64,000 nt of DNA from the NCBI GenBank assembly GCA_047967505.1, contig CM106539.1; one strand, written 5' to 3'. Position 1 is the first letter of the stretch, and every line of letters begins with the position of its first letter. The notes under the pieces were generated by a model. It did no database searches. It was given only the letters and a program-made list of their open reading frames with translations, and had not been told where the DNA came from. The translations under genes and the position numbers were made by a program. Origin of the DNA: Dipteris shenzhenensis. Its lineage: Eukaryota > Polypodiophyta > Polypodiopsida > Gleicheniales. Shown here one piece after another: positions 56,261 to 64,000 of this stretch.

Positions 56261-57739
56261 AAGAGAATTCAGGACTCTTCTTTTGCGGGAAAGGCCTCTT
56301 GCAGTGAGAATTGGGTCAACAGAACTCATTTCTTTGTGGAAGGCATTAAGAAAAGGGGTGCAAAAGCCAAGAGGAAAAGGAGATAGGATTTAGAAGCAAA
56401 CTTCAGAGCTTGGATACTGACAATATAGAGCAAGGGTAGTGGTAGCTGAGAGGTAAGGCCAAAATCAGAGAGTAAGAGACATGTAATGCAAGCAAAAACT
56501 AATTTACCAATGAGAATGGTGGTAAAGCAAGAGAGCAATATTTAGTCCAAACACAAGTCACTAGACAAGTTTGCAAGATGCTAAAATCCTCGGACTGTAT
56601 TGAGAGAAATATTTTGTAATAACTCGCTAAACTGAGTAGCTATCGAAGCTCCACTCGTGTCAGCATGAGTTGCTAGTTTGAGAATCTCCGCACTTGGTCC
56701 TATGGACTACTATTCTCAATCCACTTAGTTACCCACTCAATGCTTTCAACATGTCTCTCCCTATAAGGATTGTAAAATGTTGATGGAATTTTCCATTGTC
56801 ACCCAAGTTAACTTACTATCCCATGCTCGCTCAGGGTGGGTGTGTGCACAACCTACAGAAGATGCCCTCTCTTGCAATCCCTAGGTTAATGTGCAAGGTG
56901 TCATTCTCTTAAACAAGGTGATCGGAATTGGATATCAATATGAAAGTTTAACACAAGGTGATGTGCTATGTGGTCAAACTTTATGAAGACAGGTGCTGTA
57001 ATTGGAGCTCTATGAGTAGCAGCCTTTCTAGACTCACTAGGACATAATTTTGCAATAGACCTCTCTATGCAATATAATTTTTGTCTTCCTAATACCATCA
57101 TTACTCCTATGTAGGTGATCTCAATGCCTCAGCTAGAATGAGTGAGCATAGCGCATTCTATTCCTGCTCCCCCTCTGACTAGTATGATTGTGCTTTATGA
57201 TCAGCCACCAATGCCTCTCACACCGTGCTCTATCATAACTCATGGGGCTACACTGCCCTGAACATTGGTGGTTGGCCAAATCCATCCACCTTCTCCTACA
57301 AGGTCTCAACCGAGCTCCTCTATGCTGAGTTGCAACTGAACTTGAGTTGCTTGTTAACCAAAGGGTAATACTTTGTTTCAGGAAAATCAATTGAAAACAA
57401 AGGGGCATCTTGTGATTCCATAATGACAACTTTATCACCATCTTCAAAACTTGTACCATTGCTGAGTTCCACCCTAATGGGCAAGCCAAAAAAGAGAAAA
57501 ATATGAAGAAGAGAAAAAGAGGTAAGGGGAATAATAGGAAAGAAGGAAAGGAAAGTGCTTGCCGCATAGAAGGAGGAAAATAAGGAAAGGAAAGCGCTTG
57601 CCTCATAGAAGAAGGGTGGGGGTACTCAAAGAAACACTAAGGTTGGTATCCTCGATAAGTAGTTAGCTCTTGCATGTGATTTACCAGGTTTATGAATAGT
57701 TCAGGAATTGAATTATCTTAATAACTAACCAAGTTGCCT
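56261..57739. other. Spacer; short duplication near 57545-57610
   Basis: No gene supported. GGAAAG(T/C)GCTTGCC(G/T)CATAGAAG is repeated near 57548 and 57589. Confidence 0.5.
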
Positions 57740-59300
57740 TGGATCATTGTTTTATTGATAAGGTACAACATACCTTGATGATCAACATAGAAGATAAATG
57801 TATTTGTGAGTAAATAGTGCCTTAACTTCTATACACTATAAACCATACCAAGTGCTTCTGAATTGATTGTGATGTAATTGCACTTGGGTTGAGTCTTTAA
57901 TTTGCTTGCATAATAGAATTGGTAATCCAAACTCCCATCTTGTTGAGCCAGTATAATACCAATAGCACATCCAAAAGGATCTACATGAACATGGTTTATA
58001 ACATCCCACCTTGGCTATCTAAGAATGCGTGTTTTTGAATAATTCTTTTTCAATGTGTGAAAGGAATTAGACAACTCAAGAATCCATCGAGACTTTGTGT
58101 CCTTTTTGGTAAGCTCATATAATGGAACTTCTATTTTGGCAAAATATTGAATAAATGTTTGATAAAAACTAATAAAACAAACAAAAGACCTCAATTGAGT
58201 TGCAGTATCAGGCTCAAGCATCGTTAGACTTCCCACAATGGGCCAAATGAATAGAGACAGCCGAGTACACGCACAAATTGTCTAAATAAATAGCAATAAA
58301 CTCATCTTTGAAGGGTTCTACCATAAACTTTTGGAAAGTAGATGGTGCATTTATGTGTCCAAATGGCATGAATTTTGTGGCATAAATACCCCACTCAGTA
58401 ACAAATGCACTTTTAGTTTGATCCTCATGTGCCACAAAAATCTAATTATATTCACTATAGCCATCCATAAAGGAGTACATTTCATGTTCACAACTAGGTC
58501 AAGTATGCCATCTATGAGTGGAATAGGAAATAGATCTGGAATAGTTTGGGCATTCAACTTCCTATAATCCACACACACTTTGAGTTTGCAATTATTCTTT
58601 GGTATTAATTACTACAATGGGGTGCAACAAGTCGCTTCTAACATTGGCGATCTAGCCCAGCTTTGACCTATATGGCATAATTAGGATTCATCTTGTAGCT
58701 TTACTACTTGATGGGATTTCCACGTGGAACAAATGGAATTCTATGTCGATAGATCTCAGGAGAAAATTTCTTGAAGTTAGTATGAATCTAAGCAAACACA
58801 TCTTTGTGCCATATAAACAAGTTCTTGACTGCTTGAAGTTGTCCATAACCATATGGGTGGTGATTACAATATTTCTGGTTCCTCTTTTGCTCCTAGGTTG
58901 ATTTCTTGTGTTGGTTGTAGAATTAATTGTTCAAAACCAAGCCGATTTACTATTAGCTTTGGCTCGGCTAATTTTAGTCTCACACACTATATCTTTGGTG
59001 AAATTACTTGGATAAGATTATGCTTTTTAACTATCTTACTAGTCTTAATATTTTGTTTGAGCTCGGTAGCCACCTGGAATAAGTGGAGCTATCCATTTGG
59101 GAGGATCTGAATGTCCATCAACCGAGTTTCAACATCCTATAGAAATTGATCTCAAAATTCCAAATCTTTTAGCCTATAGATTTTTGTAACTTTGTTTGGA
59201 TTAGTGGGAAATTGAACTTCTGTATCTCCAGTCTTAATGGTTATCAACTCAAAACCCTAATTATGGAGCACTTTAGCACTCGTCAACTAGGGTCTCCCAA
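57740..59300 (-). pseudogene. Ty3/gypsy RT-RNase H remnant
   Basis: In minus sense: MCVDYRKLNAQTIPDLFPIP (58578), then KSAFVTEWGIYATKFMPFGH and NAPSTFQKFM (58435 on), with the catalytic block reading IYLDNLCVY, i.e. the second Asp of YVDD changed to Asn. Then come LRSFVCFISFYQTFIQYFAK and VPLYELTKKDTKSRW (58236 on), and an RNase H part around 57990-57750 with HVDPFGCAIGIILAQQDG and YITINSEALGMVYSV. Stops and frame changes are scattered. The sequence style is that of plant non-chromovirus Ty3 elements, unlike the chromovirus at 21-28 kb. Confidence 0.8.
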
Positions 59301-60125
59301 GCACCAGTAGACAGAGTATGTAATATACCCTAGCAATGGTAAGCACAACATTATATAGCATACCTATGGGTTCAACTGGTCATTGGTCCTCCACTCAAAC
59401 TTTGAATGGTAAAGGCTTCAAATTATTAAGCTTTAGCCACTTCATGATAGCTTTTGAGATTATATATACTCCAAATACACCATTTGTTGAGAGTTCACGC
59501 TCAACATCATGTGATCACGTGTGCATAGCACCATCATGTGATCATATGTGCATAGCTGCTTAACGACTCTAGCTCTAGCCTCCTACGACCTTGGTATTCT
59601 CCGTAGCACCTCACGGACCTTCTCCTGCAAGGCAACTCCCAGCCCCCACTGGCCGACTAGTAAGCCGCCTTACCTCTGCCTCTAACAACATAGTCGCATA
59701 GTCTCTAAGGATAGCTCGTGTGCACCGCCATGCTCCAATGAGCCCAAGCTTCTCACAACAGAGCCTAGGCTCCACAGCTGGCTCCTGCAACTCCAACATG
59801 CAACGGTGCCCAGCCTAGCCATGCAATCTCCAAAAGCCAGCCTCCACGGACGACAGCTTTCTTCGGCTGGAAGCCTTAGCCTCTCCAACAAGTGCAACGC
59901 ATAGTCCTGCGAGCTCAGTCTAGCAAGTAGCAGACGGTGCCTCCTCCTCACAACCAACATAGCTCACAAAGGCCAGTAGCAGTAGCTCTAAGGCCAACGA
60001 CTCCAAGCGCTCCTCACAAGCACATGAGCGAATCGAACGAAAGAGAGCATCGGAATCAGCATCTTCGATAGAATCTTCTTTAGATTTCGGTGAAGCCATT
60101 AGCCGACACATGGCAGATAAGGTTG
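59301..60125 (-). other. Possible gag/leader region of the minus-strand Ty3 remnant
   Basis: A minus frame from 60111 begins MCRLMASPKSKEDSIEDADS and runs 63 codons; other charged frames follow down to 59611. It lies upstream, in element sense, of the RT remnant, so it could be the start of its gag. No zinc knuckle or protease was seen. Confidence 0.3.
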
Positions 60126-60179
60126 TACCAAGAGTGGTTGGCCAAATTTAACCCTGGTCAAGCTTTGCCACCCAAGGGC

Positions 60180-60580
60180 TCTCCTATTGGCACGTGGCAC
60201 AATCGGCTCCATCCACATGGCACCTTATCTCAGTAGTCCACGTCAGCAGGCCATGCCACCTTGCCAACTCATCACTGCCATGTCATTAGTGCCATGTCAT
60301 CAAGACACGTCACCTGCCATGTCTCAACCACATCATCAGGGACATGTCACCTGCCACATCAGCATTGCCACGCTACCTTGCTAACATCATCAACTACCAC
60401 ATCATCTGTGCCATGTGGCTCACTAGACCTCTGCAGGCACACACAATGCTCCACAGTCACTGCATGTGACCACTCCTGCCACCTCAACACAGGGCTCCAC
60501 TAGCACACCTCTTGCTAGGCATAGTGCCACATCATCATTGCATGTGACCCACAGTGACACATCATCATTGAGCACCATTT
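60180..60580. repeat. Degenerate CA-rich repeat (CCACATCATCA words)
   Basis: Words such as GCCATGTCATCA, CACATCATCA and GTCACCTGCCA recur irregularly. A similar word set is seen in the complementary sense at 37680-37880. No coding signal. Confidence 0.55.
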
Positions 60581-61340
60581 GCACTCCTTTTGCCCCTCCA
60601 CTTAGATTAAGTCGTATCTCTTGATCTAGGAAGAATTTGAGCGTGCTCCAAAAAGGAAAGTCGCTCGTTTTTTTGTGCTCTACGTGCTCATCACATCAAA
60701 CACACATTTTGGGGCAAGTTACACTCACATTTGAGCCTCGCCAACAAAACCACTTCCTTCATGCACATTCGCCTCTACATCAACGCATCTGATCCAACAC
60801 TTAAAAAGAACAAAAGAAAAGGAATTATTTGCTATTCTTTCATCGATCGATGGTTGGTATAGATCTAGCTTAGAGTAGACTAGATCGCCATAGAGGGGAT
60901 GGTTTGAATTCCCCCAAGTTGCCAATCTAAGCCATGCTCGAAATTCTTGACTAGTATCTACTCGGAGTTAGTCCATACGCTCACATACGGTTTCACATCA
61001 TTACATTACCTAAAACCTTACGTTCATCAATTCAATGAGCAGACTTCAGAGAGTATAGAGGCATTGCAGATTGTTTTAGTGGGCAGATAGCATTTGATTT
61101 CACACACACATGCCACCATTGTAAAGCCTTTTTGGCTATCTCACGGCATTGTGCACATCATTTCAGCCTTGTAAAGCCTCTTCGCTATTCCTAGCATCAT
61201 TGCTCAAGCCTTGTAATATAGATCAGATTTTATATATTGCAGTTCTATCTTCACCGACGGTTTAGAGATTTCACTTGGCATAGTCAGTGTATTTGCAGTT
61301 GATTCATACAAAGATTTTCACGACACCTTTGAGTACATTT
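60581..61340. other. Upstream flank of copia element; LTR and PBS not found
   Basis: This should hold the 5' LTR or leader of the copia element, but no TGGTATCAGAGC-type PBS was found. AAGCCT blocks (TTGTAAAGCCT) repeat near 61120 and 61170. Confidence 0.4.
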
Positions 61341-61348
61341 CTTGCACC

Positions 61349-62300
61349 ATGTCTACGACTAGCAACCTCAATCTGGAGGCATATGCTAAGTTAGACAACT
61401 CCAATTACGGTACATGGAAATACCAAATGGAGACTATTCTTGTACTTTAGGACAAATGGGAGTATGTCAATGGGTCTACACCTAGACCATTGGATGATCT
61501 AGCCACCAGTAGCTCTACTCCATCTATTGTCACCGCACCAGCAATGGGATCTACAGCTACACAAATAGTTTCCGCACCTATAGCAAATCCTACCATTGCT
61601 CGAGCTCAGGCAGAATGGGATAAGAAAGACAAGTATGCCTATCATCTGACCAAGCAGAATGTGCAAGATGTCATGCTAGGACAGCTCAACACAGTCAAGA
61701 CATTGAAAGAAGCATGGGATATGTTCGCAGCTCTCTATGAGTCTAAGAACACATCCAGGATTCTCACCCTGAGAAACCAAATCAACCAGAGTTTTCGCAA
61801 CAGCAATGAAACCGGTCATGCTTACGTACTCCGCATAAAAGACTACAACAATCAACTTGCAGTAGCAGGAGAGACTATGAACCTTGTAGAAATGGTTCAA
61901 GTAATCCTGAATGGACTAGGAGAGGGATACGAGAATCTAGTCCAAAGTATTGCCATCCAATGGCAAATTCTGACAGTGGAAGAACTTTAGTCAATCCTAC
62001 TTGGTGAAGAACTCAAGACTCAGGCCATCCAAGCACGTAAAGGTCATTCTAATGATCAGGCATTCATAGCTTCAGACAGAAGCAAAGGCAGAACATATCA
62101 GAAAAGTGGTCATCAGCAACAACATCATCAACAAAATCAAAATCAGCATCAGCATCATCCTCAGCAACATTAGAATCAGCAAAGAGGAAATCATTCCAAC
62201 CGAGGAAGATTTTAAGGACAAGGGAATGCATCCACCAACATGTCAAACATTTAGTGCAACTACTAACACAAGTTTGGACACTATGAAAGAGATTGCCGCA
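61349..62300 (+). pseudogene. Ty1/copia gag
   Basis: ATG at 61349 opens MSTTSNLNLEAYAKLDNSNY GTWKYQM, the standard copia Gag start; an in-frame TAG occurs at 61448. The frame resumes through NVQDVMLGQLNTVKTLKEAW, LRNQINQSFRNSNETGHAYV and VILNGLGEGYENLVQSIAIQ (UBN2 domain), stopping at 61988. A Gln/His-rich stretch (HQQQHHQQNQNQHQHHPQQH) follows, and KFGHYERDCRKKQYD near 62270-62300 is the zinc knuckle end. Several stops disable it. Confidence 0.85.
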
Positions 62301-62760
62301 AGAAGCAATACGACCAAGGTGGTCAATCCACGAGGGAATTTTCGTGGCAGAGGAAATCATCGTGGTAGACATTCTAGTCACAGTCATTTTGCAAATGAAC
62401 ATGGAAATATGTTTCTTGCAAGTGAGGAAATGCATCAGACTGATACAGTGTACCCAAACGTTGATTTCAATCCCAAAGAGGACTTCACCTATATCAAGTC
62501 GACCAAGTGGAATAGGATCCTTGGTACATCGACAGCGGTGCATCATCTCACATGACAAATCATCAGGAATGGTTCACAGAAATGAAGCCATTAGAAGGAT
62601 AGAAAAATGTCATCTACACAGCATACAATACACCGAACCTGGTACAAGGGACAAGTGTTATCCCTATGAACAATTTCACTGGTATGAAAGGATTGGTGAA
62701 AGATGTGCTCTATGTTCCAAAGCTTAGCAAGAACCTCTTATCAGAAGGTCAAATGACGGA
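62301..62760 (+). pseudogene. Ty1/copia protease
   Basis: After a frame change, WYIDSGASSHMTNHQEW (about 62520) is the copia protease active site with Asp-Ser-Gly intact. GLVKDVLYVPKLSKNLLSEG (about 62690) is the conserved block that follows. Confidence 0.85.
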
Positions 62761-63868
62761 ACACAACTACAGAGTCATCTTTGACGGTGATGAATGCACT
62801 ATCAAAGACAAATCCAAAAGATGTCAGCTAGTAGCAAAAGGTCTCAAGGAAGGATGCTTATACAGAATGCTAGCTACAATACTAGATAAGCATACCATGT
62901 CAGCTCAACTGCAACAGATGCCACTATCTGCAAAATGGCACAAGAGATATGGTAATGTCAACTTCAAGTACTTGTTAGATCTCAGGAATTAGAATATGGC
63001 AATTGGGATTCTAAAGCTATAGTTTCTTGGAAAAGTTTGCGAAGCATGCTGCTTCGGCAAAAAAAAGCGAACCAACATTGGGAGAAGTACCTCTCGTGCA
63101 TGAGGTATTCTTGATTTGATACATACAGATGTATGGGGTTATGCCAAGACTCGCAGCATCAATGGTTCACTTTACTACTTGACTTTCATCGATGACTATA
63201 GTAGATATTGTTGGGTCTACTTTCTGAAAGAGAAATCTGAAGTGTTTTCCAGATTTCAAGAATTCAAAGCCATGGTAGAAAACCAGACAGGTAGAAAGAT
63301 CAAGGTCATGAGATCAGATAGAGGAGGTGAATACATGTCTTTAGCATTCATGAACTTTTGCAAAAATCATGACATATGAAGACAATTCACATGTGCATAT
63401 ACTCCTCAGCAGAATGCAAGAGCTGAAAGGAAGAATGGGGCTTTAGCAGACAGTGCTAGAGCAATGCTTAGTGAAAAGCATCTTTCGAATCAGTATTGGG
63501 TAGAAGCAATAGCTACACCAAACTACTTGCTTAATCGGCTTCCTATTGAACCGATACAAGAACCGATACAAGGTATGACTCCTTATGAAGCATTCACTGG
63601 ACACAAGCCACACATTGGGCATCTCTTCATATTTGGTTACATAGCATATGCCCACATACATGATGATCATCGTCGTAGGAAATTAGATGTGAAGTCATGC
63701 AAATGCATCATGGTTGGCTACAGTGAAGAAAGCAAAGCATACAAGTTGTATGATCCCATCAACCGCAAGGTCATTATCTCCAGAGATGTAATCTTTGATG
63801 AGGAATCAGAATGGAAAACCTCACCTACACAGGAGATAGAAGCATCAACTCACAGTCATCTATAGAAC
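62761..63868 (+). pseudogene. Ty1/copia integrase
   Basis: The pre-integrase zinc motif reads KWHKRYGNVNFKYL ... CEACCFGKKK, with the second His replaced by Asn. The core shows LIHTDVWGYA (Asp), FIDDYSRYCWVYFLKEKSEV, MRSDRGGEYMS (Asp) and QNARAERKNG (Glu, preceded by Ala where Gly is usual). Stops fall after LLDLRN, in GKV...GIL, and after KNHDI. The tail has KCIMVGYSEESKAYKLYDPI and VIISRDVIFDEESEW. Integrase before RT is the copia order. Confidence 0.9.
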
Positions 63869-64000
63869 AGGTTGATAAAGAAGAGCAAGAATTGCCAGCA
63901 ACACCCCCAAGCAGAGCCACAGCAGCTCAGACGGTCTACTAGGGAAAGCAGACCTCCAGCCAAATTGACATATGCTCAAAAAGGTAAAGCAATTCAGGTT

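Larger units (their letters stand above)
61349..64000 (+). mobile_element. Ty1/copia retrotransposon, cut by window end
   Basis: Gag, protease and integrase are present in copia order. The window ends after the integrase tail (SRPPAKLTYAQKGKAIQ), before RT. At least six stops or frame changes show it is inactive. Confidence 0.88.

Noticed and set aside
60180-60503. His/Cys/Thr-rich plus-strand frames
   Set aside because: They are products of the CACATCATCA-type repeat and not a zinc protein.
1-64000. CRISPR array, bacterial operons, tRNA or rRNA genes
   Set aside because: Repeats present are eukaryotic tandem or transposon repeats without regular unique spacers; no rRNA or tRNA gene was recognised on either strand by eye.

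Overview
This is nuclear DNA of a land plant with a large, repeat-rich genome. Plant Ty1/copia and Ty3/gypsy elements primed by initiator-methionine tRNA, plant L1 LINEs, long (GA)n tracts and one ordinary plant gene with very long introns all point that way. A fern or gymnosperm-like genome is the likeliest source, but this is inferred from style; the sequence does not fix the species.

One intact host gene is present: ECR1 (UBA3 type), the catalytic subunit of the NEDD8/RUB1-activating enzyme. It lies on the + strand from 31005 to 54144. Nine exons keep frame across every junction and give 441 residues. The ATP-binding glycine loop, four zinc-binding cysteines and the catalytic cysteine are all present. 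Intron 2 (5.2 kb) and intron 5 (13.8 kb) hold most of the gene's length and are packed with LINE debris.

Layout. 1-2.1 kb: 5' end of a minus-strand copia element. 3.9-4.25 kb: a calcium-dependent-kinase-like pseudogene. 7.4-8.8 kb: an LTR-like segment and a decayed unknown reading frame. 9-13.5 kb: tandem repeats, a long decayed unknown coding region and a LINE C-terminal zinc domain. 13.8-14.8 kb: a tandem duplication. 16.1-17.7 kb: decayed minus-strand Ty3-like gag-protease. 21.3-28.3 kb: a nearly complete Ty3/gypsy chromovirus with a truncated right LTR. 28.3-28.9 kb: the PBS/LTR end of another element. 29-29.5 kb: GA tracts. 31-54.1 kb: ECR1. 55.4-56.3 kb: LINE endonuclease fragment. 57.7-59.3 kb: decayed minus-strand Ty3 RT/RNase H. 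61.3-64 kb: a Ty1/copia element cut by the window end.

The most unusual structure is the LINE cluster in ECR1 intron 5 (39.8-53 kb). It contains RT-bearing copies, at least three copies of a separate ORF1-like region (one appearing as 5' repeat, ORF1 and 3' tail with no RT), a recurring 3'-terminal signature ending in a microsatellite, and a 992-bp solo LTR with a 5-bp target duplication inside one LINE copy. Just downstream of exon 5 is a tandem copy of part of that exon with its splice donor lost.

All translations and alignments were done by eye; similarity statements rest on recognised motifs, not on database searches.
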